This document shows positions 1 to 8,444 of a DNA stretch of 64,000 nt, piece by piece (position 1 is the first letter of the stretch; each line of letters begins with the position of its first letter). The translations under genes were made by a program, and so were the position numbers. The notes beneath the pieces are model-generated. The model was not told the origin of the DNA. It saw only the letters and a program-made list of their open reading frames with translations, and made no database searches. Source of the stretch: GCA-2718035 sp964435285. Lineage in GTDB: Bacteria; Bacteroidota; Bacteroidia; Flavobacteriales; TMED113. The stretch spans positions 74,856-138,855 of the forward strand of contig CAYSYA010000005.1 in assembly GCA_964435285.1 (NCBI GenBank). Reading direction: 5' to 3'.

Positions 1-239
1 CTAATTATATTTTCATAAAATAAACTATCAGTTTTATTTAGATTTAAATGTGACTCAAATTGTTTTTTTAAGTTTTGATTATAGGATAACATGTTGATTA
101 CTTTGTCATGACCTTTAAAGTACCCAATATAACCTTTCTTTAAATTTGAAATTTTTTCTTTTGGGAAAATTGATTTTATAAATAAAATACCAATTAATGT
201 TCCGAAAATAAAAAAAAACAACCTGAATTTGAATGACAT
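1..239 (-). CDS. Partial N-terminal fragment of a membrane-anchored hypothetical protein
   Basis: The frame opens with ATG at 239 and reads 79 codons without a stop before running off the window edge, so the C-terminus is missing. Residues about 4-20 form one hydrophobic segment (FRLFFFIFGTLIGILFI), followed by a Lys-rich, polar part: an N-terminal signal anchor with the rest probably periplasmic. It starts 8 bases after the alanine dehydrogenase stop, so it is likely the last visible gene of the porX-tsaE-ald transcript. From memory, many Flavobacteriia carry a small DUF4258-type membrane protein at this place after ald; membership here is a position-based guess, not seen in the residues. 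No function can be stated. Confidence 0.6.
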   Translation of the reverse strand, partial: MSFKFRLFFFIFGTLIGILFIKSIFPKEKISNLKKGYIGYFKGHDKVINMLSYNQNLKKQFESHLNLNKTDSLFYENII

Positions 240-247
240 TTACTTTA

Positions 248-1441
248 TTACTTTAAAGTTTTATATGGTAAATTATACCATTCTCCAATTACTTTATTTG
301 TTAAATTTCCATTAATAACATAAACACCTTGTGAAATATTTTCATTTTGAACTATAGTACTTTTAACACCTCCAAAATTTGCAATATTCAATAGTAAAGA
401 AGAAAATATGTTACTAAAAGCAAACGAAGCAGTTCTAGCCATTCTTGATGGTATATTGGGAACACAATAATGAATTACTCCATGCTTTTCAAAAGTTGGA
501 TTATTATGAGTTGTCGGCTCTGAAGTTTCAAAACACCCACCCCTATCTATACTTACATCAACAATAACAGACAATGGTTTCATCATTTTTACCATATCTT
601 CTGAAACTACGCAAGGGGTTCGTTCATCTTTAACTCTTATAGCACCAATAACTACATCAGCTCTTCTTATAGCTTTTTGTAAGGCCTTGGGATGAATCAT
701 ACTTGTATCTAATCTTTCACCTAATTTATCTTGAATTCTACGAAGCTTGTGTAAGGATGTATCAAATATTTTGACAGAGCAACCTAAAGCTTTTGCAGAC
801 CTTGCAGCGAACTCTCCTACTGTTCCTGCGCCTATGATTAAAATATTTGTTGTACTAACTCCAGCAATTCCACCTAAAAGAAGACCCTTTCCCCCGTTAA
901 AGTTACTTAAACATTCTGCAGCTATAAGAACAGATGCATTTCCTGCGATCTCACTCATTGATCTTACTACAGGGAATATACCTTCTTGATCTTTAATATA
1001 ATCAAATGCAATAGCAGTAGTTTTTTTGTTTATTAATTTTTGAAAGTATTCTTTTTTTTGAAGTTTTAATTGAAGAGAAGAAATCAAAGTTTTACCATTT
1101 TTCATCATATCAAGCTCCTCTAAATTTGGAGGAGATACTTTTAAAATAATATCTGACTCAAATACCTCTCTGGCATCATTAACAATTTGAGCACCTGCCT
1201 CACTGTATTCTAAATCTAAAAAACTACATGAAATACCTGCACCACGTTCAATAATGACATTGTGACCATGATTAACTAATAATGCAACAGAGTCTGGAGC
1301 TAAAGAAACTCTTTTTTCTTGTAATAAAATTTCTTTGGGAATTCCTATTGACAATTTTTTTTGATCATTAGTTTTTTCTAACACTTCTTCTTGTGGGAGG
1401 TGGAAGCCAGATTCTGAAAATGATAAATATTCTTTTTCCAT
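248..1441 (-). CDS. ald: Alanine dehydrogenase
   Basis: NAD-dependent oxidative deamination of L-alanine to pyruvate and ammonia (reversible), cytoplasmic. The 397 residues contain the AlaDH/PNT N-terminal domain (GIPKE near residue 33, then KRVSLAP) and a Rossmann NAD-binding domain with GAGTVGEFAARSAKALG near residues 205-221. There is an extra ~30-residue N-terminal extension containing PQEE before the usual GIPKE start; I recall this in Bacteroidota orthologues, which is why 397 aa exceeds the usual ~370. A transhydrogenase alpha subunit would continue into membrane segments, and none are present. It lies 5 bases after tsaE and is probably co-transcribed with porX and tsaE. Confidence 0.9.
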   Translation of the reverse strand: MEKEYLSFSESGFHLPQEEVLEKTNDQKKLSIGIPKEILLQEKRVSLAPDSVALLVNHGHNVIIERGAGISCSFLDLEYSEAGAQIVNDAREVFESDIILKVSPPNLEELDMMKNGKTLISSLQLKLQKKEYFQKLINKKTTAIAFDYIKDQEGIFPVVRSMSEIAGNASVLIAAECLSNFNGGKGLLLGGIAGVSTTNILIIGAGTVGEFAARSAKALGCSVKIFDTSLHKLRRIQDKLGERLDTSMIHPKALQKAIRRADVVIGAIRVKDERTPCVVSEDMVKMMKPLSVIVDVSIDRGGCFETSEPTTHNNPTFEKHGVIHYCVPNIPSRMARTASFAFSNIFSSLLLNIANFGGVKSTIVQNENISQGVYVINGNLTNKVIGEWYNLPYKTLK

Positions 1442-1446
1442 TGTGT

Positions 1447-1860
1447 TTATAATATTGTTAACTGACGCTTGTTATTTTGAATTTTTAAATTCAAAAATAA
1501 AACGTTATCATTTAGCAAAGGTAAAATTAATTTTGGCCATTCTATAAAACAATAGCATCCAGAGTCTAAATATAAATCTGTTCCAATATCTAAGGCTTCT
1601 TGAATTGTATTGATTCTATAAAAATCAAAGTGAAATATTTTATTTCCTTTATTATCTAAATATTCATTAATAACTGGAAAAGTTGGGCTAGAAACATTAT
1701 CAAGTACATTTAAGTAATTGCAAAAGTTTTTAATTAATGTTGTTTTTCCTGAACCTAAATCACCGTAAATCGCAATTATTTTATTTTTGTAGGTTGACAA
1801 AATGAAGGAAGAAACTTTAACTAAATCATCATGTGAACAAATATTGATTACTTTACTCAT
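1447..1860 (-). CDS. tsaE: tRNA threonylcarbamoyladenosine biosynthesis ATPase TsaE
   Basis: P-loop ATPase that works with TsaB, TsaD and TsaC to make the t6A modification at position 37 of ANN-decoding tRNAs. The Walker A motif GDLGSGKTT lies at residues 33-41. SSPTFPVINEY (switch-like region) and HFDFYRI follow, all typical of the YjeE/TsaE family, and 137 aa is normal length. Its start overlaps the 3' end of porX by 8 bases on the same strand, suggesting coupled translation, and ald follows 5 bases later. None of the other tsa genes are in the window. Confidence 0.92.
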   Translation of the reverse strand: MSKVINICSHDDLVKVSSFILSTYKNKIIAIYGDLGSGKTTLIKNFCNYLNVLDNVSSPTFPVINEYLDNKGNKIFHFDFYRINTIQEALDIGTDLYLDSGCYCFIEWPKLILPLLNDNVLFLNLKIQNNKRQLTIL

Positions 1861-3406
1861 TTTTTTTATTTAAATGTACAAAAGGAATTATCATCTCTTC
1901 TAAAGAAACCCCTCCATGTTGAAAAGTATTTTTATAATAATTTGCATAATGATTATAATTATTTGGATATGCAAAAAAATAATCAACACTAGCAAAAACA
2001 TAAGAAGAAGATAAGTTATTTTGAGGTAAATAAACTTCAGATGGTTTTTCAATATGAAAAACATTTTTTGTATCAAAAGTCATTCTTCTGCCATTTTTAT
2101 ACCTCAGGTTTGTTGAAATATCTCTTTCTCCAACAATTTTTAAAGGATTTTTTACGTTAATAGTTCCATGGTCAGTTGTTATAATAACATCTGCATTCTT
2201 ATTTGATAAAATTTTAAGTAATTCAAATAACGGTGAATTTTTAAACCATGTTAAAGTTAAATCCCTGTAAGATTTTTCACTATCTGCTAACTCTTTAATC
2301 ATTTTAACATCTGTCCTAGCATGAGATAAAAAATCAACAAAATTATAAATTATTACATTTAAATCATTCTTCATAAGTTCATCAGATCTTTCAACTAATT
2401 TTTTTCCCGAATCAGAGTTTAAAATTTTATTATAAGTCAGTTTATATGATTTTTTTTCTCTTATTAAAAGTTCTTTGATTAACTCTTCCTCATATAAATT
2501 TTTACCTCCTTTTTCAAAATCATCAACCCAGTATTGAGGATAGTATTTTTTTATTTGGGATGGCATAAGACCAGAAAATATTGCGTTTCTTGAATATTGA
2601 GTTGATGTAGGTAAAATACTAGAAAAAGTAGAATCTTCAAGAATTGAAAAAAATTGTTCAACTAATGGTTTTATTAACATCCATTGATCTAATCTAAAAT
2701 TATCGATTAAAATAAAAAATAATGGTTTATTAGAAATTATAGGAAATACTTTTTGAACTAACAGCTCATTGGAAAAAAACGGTCTTTTATTTTCATTTTC
2801 ATTGAACCATAATTTATAATTATTTTTTATAAATCTAAAAAAGGATGTATTTGCTTCTTTTTTTTGCATTAATAGAACCTCAGAAATTGATTCCTCACTT
2901 AATTTATCTAAATCTAATTCCCAATTTATAAGATCCTTATATACAGAAGACCAATCTTGAAAATTATTAGCTTGATTGATTGACTGAGAAATTAGTGAGT
3001 AATCCTTTCTGTAATCAGTTTGAACTTTATTATTAATTAGTCGGTCAACATCTAAATTTCTTTTAATGGATGATAAAATCTGATTTGGGTTAACTGGCTT
3101 AATCAAATAGTCAGTTATTTTTCCACCAATTGCATCCTCCATAATAGATTCCTCCTCGCTTTTTGTAATCATTACTACAGGAGTATTTATTACTTTTTTA
3201 ATTTCAGATAAAGTTTCTATACCACTTAATCCAGGCATGTTTTCATCAAGAAAAATTATATCAAACTGATTGTCTTTTAAAATATCTAACGCATCACTAC
3301 CATTAGTAACAGATGAAACAACAAAACCCCTTTCTTCTAAAAAAAGTACATGAGGTCTAAGTAAATCTACTTCATCATCAACCCATAATATTTTAAAATT
3401 TTCCAT
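1853..3406 (-). CDS. porX: PorX-type response regulator with PglZ-like phosphatase domain
   Basis: Two-part protein of 517 aa. Residues 1-120 are a CheY-like receiver: acidic pair DDE near 10-12, phospho-acceptor Asp54 in FLDENMPG, a T/K pair (MITKSEEES) and the terminal lysine region DYLIKPVNP. After a helical linker, residues ~200-510 form an alkaline-phosphatase-superfamily PglZ domain with FILIDNFRLDQW, STQYSRNAIFSGLMP and TTDHGTI metal and catalytic motifs. In Bacteroidota this architecture is PorX, which with a PorY-type kinase regulates T9SS and binds the sigma factor SigP; that role is family knowledge. T9SS cargo genes elsewhere in the window fit it. Start ATG at 3406; divergent from the HD-domain gene, 52 bases away. 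No cognate kinase is adjacent. Confidence 0.9.
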   Translation of the reverse strand: MENFKILWVDDEVDLLRPHVLFLEERGFVVSSVTNGSDALDILKDNQFDIIFLDENMPGLSGIETLSEIKKVINTPVVMITKSEEESIMEDAIGGKITDYLIKPVNPNQILSSIKRNLDVDRLINNKVQTDYRKDYSLISQSINQANNFQDWSSVYKDLINWELDLDKLSEESISEVLLMQKKEANTSFFRFIKNNYKLWFNENENKRPFFSNELLVQKVFPIISNKPLFFILIDNFRLDQWMLIKPLVEQFFSILEDSTFSSILPTSTQYSRNAIFSGLMPSQIKKYYPQYWVDDFEKGGKNLYEEELIKELLIREKKSYKLTYNKILNSDSGKKLVERSDELMKNDLNVIIYNFVDFLSHARTDVKMIKELADSEKSYRDLTLTWFKNSPLFELLKILSNKNADVIITTDHGTINVKNPLKIVGERDISTNLRYKNGRRMTFDTKNVFHIEKPSEVYLPQNNLSSSYVFASVDYFFAYPNNYNHYANYYKNTFQHGGVSLEEMIIPFVHLNKKNE

Positions 3407-3420
3407 TTTATTTCTGTAAC

Positions 3421-3428
3421 TAATTTTG
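3421..3428 (+). promoter_or_regulatory. Candidate -7 element TAATTTTG for the HD/lpx operon
   Basis: TAATTTTG fits the Bacteroidota -7 consensus TAnnTTTG and sits 30 bases before the GTG start at 3459, inside the porX/HD divergent gap. I see no clear -33 TTTG at the expected distance, so support is moderate. Confidence 0.4.
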
Positions 3429-3458
3429 AAGTTATAAATTTATGCTTTTCTTTGATAA

Positions 3459-4697
3459 GTGAAAAAGACTAAAAACAAAATATTAAACGATCCTATTTAC
3501 GGTTTTATTACAATTCCAAGTGAATTAATATATAAAATAATTGAACACCCATATTTTCAAAGACTTAGAAGGATATCTCAACTTGGTCTTTCGTATCTAG
3601 TTTTCCCTGGAGCTCATCATACTAGATTTCATCATGCTATTGGCGCAATGCATTTAATGCAAAAAGCTGTTAGAGTATTAAAAAGAAAAAATATTAAAAT
3701 ATCTGAAGAAGAAGAAGAAGCTTTATTAATTGCTATTCTCCTTCATGATATAGGACATGGCCCATTCTCTCACGCATTAGAACACAGCTTAGTTAGAAAT
3801 ATTTCTCACGAAAATATTTCTATTCAGTATATGCATAAGTTAAATAGAATATTTAAAAATAGACTTTCACTTGCAATTAAAATATTTCAAAATAATTATA
3901 AAAAAAAATATTTACATCAACTGATATCTAGTCAAATTGATGTTGATAGGCTAGATTACCTAAATAGAGACAGCTTTTACTCTGGTGTTGCTGAAGGAAT
4001 TGTTAACTCGACCAGAATTATAGACATGTATAACGTTTATAAAGGTCAACTGGTAATAGATTATAAAGGATTATATACAGCCGAAAAATTTTTACTTTCT
4101 AGAAAATTAATGTACTTACAAGTTTATATGCACAAGACTGTTCTATCTGCAGAACATACTCTTATGAACATCTTAAAAAGAGCTAAATATCTCACAAAAA
4201 AAAAACATAAAATATTCACTACAAATAATTTAAAAAAATTTTTGGAAGACAGTATTGACATGACTAATATGAATAATCTAAATAAAAACTTAGACTATTT
4301 TTCACAACTAGATGATTATGATATTTTGATTTCAATAAAAGAATGGCAAAAAAATGATGATTTTATATTATCAACTCTTTCAAAACAAATCATTGAAAGA
4401 AAATTACATAAAATAAAAGAAGTTGAATCCAATGAAGTAAGTATAATATTAAAAAGAATTAAGGAAAAATTATCAAAAATACATCATACTAACAAAACAG
4501 ATTTAAATTATTTGGCCTTTCCAATTCGAACCAAACATAAAATTTATACTCCAAATAAAAACCCTATATACATATTAAAAGAAAAAAATCATAACTATGT
4601 TCTAAAGGGAATAGAAAAAGAATTAAAGTTTAATAAAAACCAAAGCACAATTATTAAGAACTTTATTTGTTATCATCCAAGTTTAAATAATTTATAA
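3459..4697 (+). CDS. HD-domain phosphohydrolase (dNTPase-like)
   Basis: A 412-aa cytoplasmic protein of the HD superfamily related to SAMHD1/dGTPase-type enzymes. The metal ligands are visible: His58 in HHTRFHHAIG, the HD pair at about residues 96-97 in LLHDIGHGPFSHALEH, and a late Asp in DVDRLDYLNRD. The substrate cannot be read from sequence; family members hydrolyse (d)NTPs or other phosphate esters. The start is GTG at 3459 (the first residues MKKTKNKILNDPIYGF fit), since no in-frame ATG precedes the conserved NDPIYGF region. It ends 5 bases before lpxD, so it is probably the first gene of the lipid A operon. I recall this gene order from other Flavobacteriia. Confidence 0.85.
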   Translation: MKKTKNKILNDPIYGFITIPSELIYKIIEHPYFQRLRRISQLGLSYLVFPGAHHTRFHHAIGAMHLMQKAVRVLKRKNIKISEEEEEALLIAILLHDIGHGPFSHALEHSLVRNISHENISIQYMHKLNRIFKNRLSLAIKIFQNNYKKKYLHQLISSQIDVDRLDYLNRDSFYSGVAEGIVNSTRIIDMYNVYKGQLVIDYKGLYTAEKFLLSRKLMYLQVYMHKTVLSAEHTLMNILKRAKYLTKKKHKIFTTNNLKKFLEDSIDMTNMNNLNKNLDYFSQLDDYDILISIKEWQKNDDFILSTLSKQIIERKLHKIKEVESNEVSIILKRIKEKLSKIHHTNKTDLNYLAFPIRTKHKIYTPNKNPIYILKEKNHNYVLKGIEKELKFNKNQSTIIKNFICYHPSLNNL

Positions 4698-4702
4698 CAA
4701 CT

Positions 4703-5731
4703 ATGAGGTTTTCAGTTAAAGAAATTTGTAATAAAATTAATGGAATTGGTTATGGAGAATTAAATACTATTATTAATTCATCTTCAAATATTGAAAAAAC
4801 CATTAATAATTCCATATGCTTTTTAAATAACATCAGATTCGAAAAATTAATTTTCTCCAATGAGTTTAAAGCTTCAGCTCTAATTATTCAATCAAGTTTA
4901 ATTAAAAAGTTAAGTTTACCTATTGACAAAATTTTAAATAAATCTAATGAACTCAAAGCAATAATTAGTGTTAGTAACGCAAAAGAATCTTTCACAGTTC
5001 TATTAAATTTATTTGACAAAAAATCAATTAATATTGGTATAGAAAAAACTTCTTTTATTTCAAAAAATGCTAAAATTGGTAAAAAAAATTACATTGGTGC
5101 ATTTTCTTACATTGGAAATGAAAGTGAAACTGCCGAATCAGTTCAAATCTTTCCAAACTGCTATATTGGAAATAATGTCAAAATTGGAAGTAATACTATT
5201 ATTTACTCAGGGGTTAAGATTTATGACAATACTGTTATTAAGTCAAATTGCATTATTCACGCTGGAAGTGTTATTGGTGCTGATGGATTTGGGTTTATTA
5301 AAAAAAATTTAAAAAATATTAAAATTCCTCATCTTGGAAATGTGATAATTGAAGAAAATGTAGAAATAGGAGCAAACAGTTGTATTGATAGAGGAAAAAC
5401 TCATTCAGATAGTACAATAATAAAAAAAGAAGTGAAAATAGATAATTTAGTACAAATAGGTCATAATGCCGAAATAGGAGAAAATACAATGATCGCAGGT
5501 TGTACTGGTATTGCTGGTTCGGTAAAAATTGGTAAGAATTGTTTAATTGGTGGAAAAGTTGCAATTGCAGATCACGTAAATATTGCTGATGAAATTAGAA
5601 TCGCCGGAAATTCAGGAGTTACAAAAAGTTTTTTTAAAAAAGGTATAGTTATCCAAGGCCCAATTGCATTTGAAAAAAATAAATTTCAAAAATCATACAT
5701 ACATTTTAAAAACATAAGCAATAACAAATAA
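4703..5731 (+). CDS. lpxD: UDP-3-O-acylglucosamine N-acyltransferase LpxD
   Basis: Transfers a 3-hydroxyacyl chain from ACP to the 2-amino group of UDP-3-O-acyl-glucosamine, the third lipid A step. At 342 aa it is full length. Residues 1-100 form the uridine-binding N-terminal domain, followed by many left-handed beta-helix hexapeptide repeats (IGxNxxI pattern) from ~105 to 310. The catalytic-His segment QIGHNAEIGENTMIAG is near residue 254 and the family motif GADGFGF near 195. It lies 5 bases after the HD gene and 8 bases before lpxC-fabZ. Confidence 0.93.
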   Translation: MRFSVKEICNKINGIGYGELNTIINSSSNIEKTINNSICFLNNIRFEKLIFSNEFKASALIIQSSLIKKLSLPIDKILNKSNELKAIISVSNAKESFTVLLNLFDKKSINIGIEKTSFISKNAKIGKKNYIGAFSYIGNESETAESVQIFPNCYIGNNVKIGSNTIIYSGVKIYDNTVIKSNCIIHAGSVIGADGFGFIKKNLKNIKIPHLGNVIIEENVEIGANSCIDRGKTHSDSTIIKKEVKIDNLVQIGHNAEIGENTMIAGCTGIAGSVKIGKNCLIGGKVAIADHVNIADEIRIAGNSGVTKSFFKKGIVIQGPIAFEKNKFQKSYIHFKNISNNK

Positions 5732-5739
5732 GCGAATTT

Positions 5740-7116
5740 ATGTTTCAACAAACTATTAAAAAAAATATTCAAATAAAAGGAGTAGGATTGCACAATGGTA
5801 AAAATGTAACTTTAAATATAAAACCTGCAAAAGTAGATTCAGGGATATATTTTATTAGAACCGATAAAAATACTGATTTAATAATTAAGGCTTCAGTTGA
5901 AAATATTTTTTCAACTCAAAGATCTACTTGTTTAAAAAAAAATAATATAGAAATAAGAACCACTGAACACTTTCTAGCAGCATGTTGGCATTTATCAATT
6001 GATAATTTAGAGATTGAATTAGATAATGATGAGCTTCCAATTTTAGATGGAAGTTCAGCTGTATTTGTTAACATGTTAAAAAGCGCAGGAATAATTAAGC
6101 AAAATAAATACAGAAAAAAATATAAAATAAAAAACTATATAAAAGTTTCAGATTCTAAAACCGGATCTTTTATTGAATGTATCCCATCTGATAAATTTGA
6201 AATAACTGCAACTATAGATTATGAGTCAGAGATTATAAAAAAACAAATATATAATTTCAAAGAATCAGATGATTTTGAAAAAGAAATAGGTTTGGCTAAA
6301 ACTTTTTTTGTCTTGAAAAGCAAATCAAATTTAAAAGAAATAAAAAATATTAAAGGAGGGAATTTAAAAAATTCATTAGTTTACTTAGAAAAAAATTTGG
6401 ACAAAAAAGATATAATTGATTTAAGTATTGACATGAATCAAAAAATCCTTACAAAAGGATTAATAAACAGCGAAGTAATTACATTCGATGATGAATGTGT
6501 AAGGCACAAAATATTAGATATTATTGGTGATATTTCTCTTTTACAACAAAAAATCATTGGAAAAATTATTGCTTATAAACCTGGTCATTCAATAAACATA
6601 AAACTAACACAAGAAATAAAAAAAAATATGGACAGAGAACGTAAAGGAATTCAAAATTACAATTTAGACAAAAAACCTTTAATGGATATTGAAAAAATTA
6701 AACAAATACTTCCTCATCGAGAACCATTCTTATTAATTGATGAAATTAGAGAATTAGAAGATAACTATGTTGTTGGCGTGAAGTATGTGAGAGAAGATGA
6801 AGACTATTTTAGAGGTCACTTTCCAGGTGAACCAGTTATGCCAGGTGTATTACAAATAGAAGCTATGGCTCAAACTGGTGGAATACTTGCTTTAAATACT
6901 GTGCAAGATCCAGAAAATTACCTAACATATTTTATGAAAATTGACAATGTTAAATTCAAACAAAAAGTTGTACCTTCGGACATCTTAATTTTTGAACTAA
7001 ATCTTTTATCTCCAATTAGAAGAGGTATATGTCATATGCAAGGAAAAGCATACGTTAATAATAAAGTTGTTATGGAGGCAGAATTAATGGCAAAAATAGC
7101 TAAAGATGATAAGTAA
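5740..7116 (+). CDS. lpxC/fabZ: Bifunctional LpxC deacetylase / FabZ 3-hydroxyacyl-ACP dehydratase fusion
   Basis: One 458-aa chain carries two enzymes. Residues ~1-300 are LpxC (UDP-3-O-acyl-GlcNAc deacetylase, the committed lipid A step) with GVGLHNG near 15-20, zinc ligand His77 in RTTEHFLAA, LDGSSAVF, and the second His and Asp pair in CVRHKILDIIGD. Residues ~310-458 are FabZ (dehydration of 3-hydroxyacyl-ACP) with ILPHREPFLLIDEI and the catalytic segment GHFPGEPVMPGVLQIEAMAQ. This fusion is known in Bacteroidota. It ends with an 11-base overlap into lpxA, so the operon is tightly coupled and sets supply of hydroxyacyl chains against their use. Confidence 0.94.
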   Translation: MFQQTIKKNIQIKGVGLHNGKNVTLNIKPAKVDSGIYFIRTDKNTDLIIKASVENIFSTQRSTCLKKNNIEIRTTEHFLAACWHLSIDNLEIELDNDELPILDGSSAVFVNMLKSAGIIKQNKYRKKYKIKNYIKVSDSKTGSFIECIPSDKFEITATIDYESEIIKKQIYNFKESDDFEKEIGLAKTFFVLKSKSNLKEIKNIKGGNLKNSLVYLEKNLDKKDIIDLSIDMNQKILTKGLINSEVITFDDECVRHKILDIIGDISLLQQKIIGKIIAYKPGHSINIKLTQEIKKNMDRERKGIQNYNLDKKPLMDIEKIKQILPHREPFLLIDEIRELEDNYVVGVKYVREDEDYFRGHFPGEPVMPGVLQIEAMAQTGGILALNTVQDPENYLTYFMKIDNVKFKQKVVPSDILIFELNLLSPIRRGICHMQGKAYVNNKVVMEAELMAKIAKDDK

Positions 7117-7873
7117 ATATAGTCTTATAAATGATAAATCTCAAATAGGAAAAAACCTAAACATTGATGCATTTTCAGTAATTCATGAAAACGTTGAAAT
7201 TGGAGACAACTGTTGGATTGGCTCAAATGTCACCATTTTTCCAGGTGCAAGAATTGGAAATAATTGTAAAATATTTCCTGGATCTGTAATTTCAGGTGAC
7301 CCCCAAGATTTAAAATTTAAAAATGGAAATACATTAACTGTTATTGGAAATAATACAATTATAAGAGAATATGTTACTATTAACAGGGCAACTATGGCAA
7401 CAAAAAAAACCATAGTTGGTTCAAATTGTTTTATAATGGCATATTGTCATGTTGCTCACGATTGTAAAATTGGTTCTGATTGTGTTCTTGCAAATGCTGT
7501 AAATATTGCTGGTCACGTTTCAATTGAAAATAATGTTACTATTGGTGGTTTGACAGCAATAAAGCAATTCACAAAAATAGGACAACATTCAATGATTTCA
7601 GGTGGAAGTTTAGTTAGAAAAGATATACCTCCCTATATAAAAGTCGCTAAAGAACCATTAAAATTCTTAGGTATAAATATCGTAGGATTAAAGAGAAAAG
7701 GCTTTTCAGAAAACGATATATACTCTATTAAAAATATTTATAGAAATATTTTTGGAAGTGGAAAAAATATTTCAGAATCGTTAAAAGAACTTAATGAAAT
7801 TAAGTTAAATGATAAAGAACAAAATATAATTGATTTTATAAATAACTCAAAACAAGGAATAATTAAAAACTAA
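7106..7873 (+). CDS. lpxA: Acyl-ACP--UDP-N-acetylglucosamine O-acyltransferase LpxA
   Basis: First enzyme of lipid A synthesis, moving a 3-hydroxyacyl chain from ACP to UDP-GlcNAc. The 255 aa match the family length. Hexapeptide repeats fill residues ~10-190, with the catalytic-His segment MAYCHVAHDCKIG, the upstream REYVTINRAT, and GGLTAIKQFTKIG. The C-terminal helical part contains IVGLKRKGF. Its ATG lies inside the last codons of lpxC-fabZ (11-base overlap), and efp follows 4 bases after its stop. Confidence 0.94.
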   Translation: MISKYSLINDKSQIGKNLNIDAFSVIHENVEIGDNCWIGSNVTIFPGARIGNNCKIFPGSVISGDPQDLKFKNGNTLTVIGNNTIIREYVTINRATMATKKTIVGSNCFIMAYCHVAHDCKIGSDCVLANAVNIAGHVSIENNVTIGGLTAIKQFTKIGQHSMISGGSLVRKDIPPYIKVAKEPLKFLGINIVGLKRKGFSENDIYSIKNIYRNIFGSGKNISESLKELNEIKLNDKEQNIIDFINNSKQGIIKN

Positions 7874-7877
7874 TTTT

Positions 7878-8444
7878 ATGGCAAGTACAGCAGATTTTAA
7901 GAACGGTTTATGTATAAAACATAATAATGATTTATGGAAAATTGAATCTTTTCAACATGTTAAACCTGGGAAGGGACCGGCCTTTGTCAGAACTAAAATT
8001 AGAAATTTGAACACTGGAAGAATGTTAGAAAATACATTTACTGCAGGCGTAAAAATTGAAGTAATTAGAGTTGAGAATAGAAGTTCACAGTTTTTATATA
8101 AAAGTGGAGACACTTACCACTTTATGTATCAAAAAACATTTGAACAAATTCAAATTCCTGAAAAATTAATTAATGCCCCTAAGTATTTAAAAGAAGGCAA
8201 TCTGGTTGAAATAATGTTTTATACTGAAGAAGAAAGACCTATTGCTTGTAATTTACCTTCAAATGTTATTTTAGAAATAAGCAACACAGAACCAGGAGAA
8301 AAGGGAAACACTGCTACTAATGCATTAAAACCAGCTACTCTTGAAACAGGTGCTGAAATCAAAGTTCCTTTATTTATAAATACTGGGGATAAAATAAAAG
8401 TTGATACTTCTTCAGGCCAGTATATGGAAAGAATCAAGTCCTAA
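7878..8444 (+). CDS. efp: Elongation factor P
   Basis: Ribosome-binding factor that relieves stalling at proline runs. Full length (188 aa, three beta-barrel domains). The exposed domain I loop carries Lys32 in VKPGKGPAF, the position corresponding to the lysine that is modified in some bacteria; no modification enzymes (EpmA, EarP) are in the window. It is the last gene of the HD-lpx operon. Its 3' end overlaps the convergent O-antigen ligase gene by 11 bases. Confidence 0.95.
   Translation: MASTADFKNGLCIKHNNDLWKIESFQHVKPGKGPAFVRTKIRNLNTGRMLENTFTAGVKIEVIRVENRSSQFLYKSGDTYHFMYQKTFEQIQIPEKLINAPKYLKEGNLVEIMFYTEEERPIACNLPSNVILEISNTEPGEKGNTATNALKPATLETGAEIKVPLFINTGDKIKVDTSSGQYMERIKS

Noticed and set aside
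747..989. Open frame on the plus strand inside ald
   Set aside because: It is a shadow of the strongly conserved alanine dehydrogenase on the minus strand, with no protein-like features of its own.
1853..3406. PglZ-like domain read as a BREX phage-defence gene
   Set aside because: The N-terminal receiver with Asp54 and the tsaE/ald neighbours identify PorX; no brx or pgl genes are nearby.
3459..4697. HD-domain dNTPase as an anti-phage dNTP-depletion gene
   Set aside because: It lies in the lipid A operon with no defence genes around and has a housekeeping-like position.
5319..5564. Leu/Phe-rich minus-strand frame inside lpxD
   Set aside because: It is the antisense of hexapeptide repeat codons; the hydrophobic look is a by-product of A-rich codons on the other strand.
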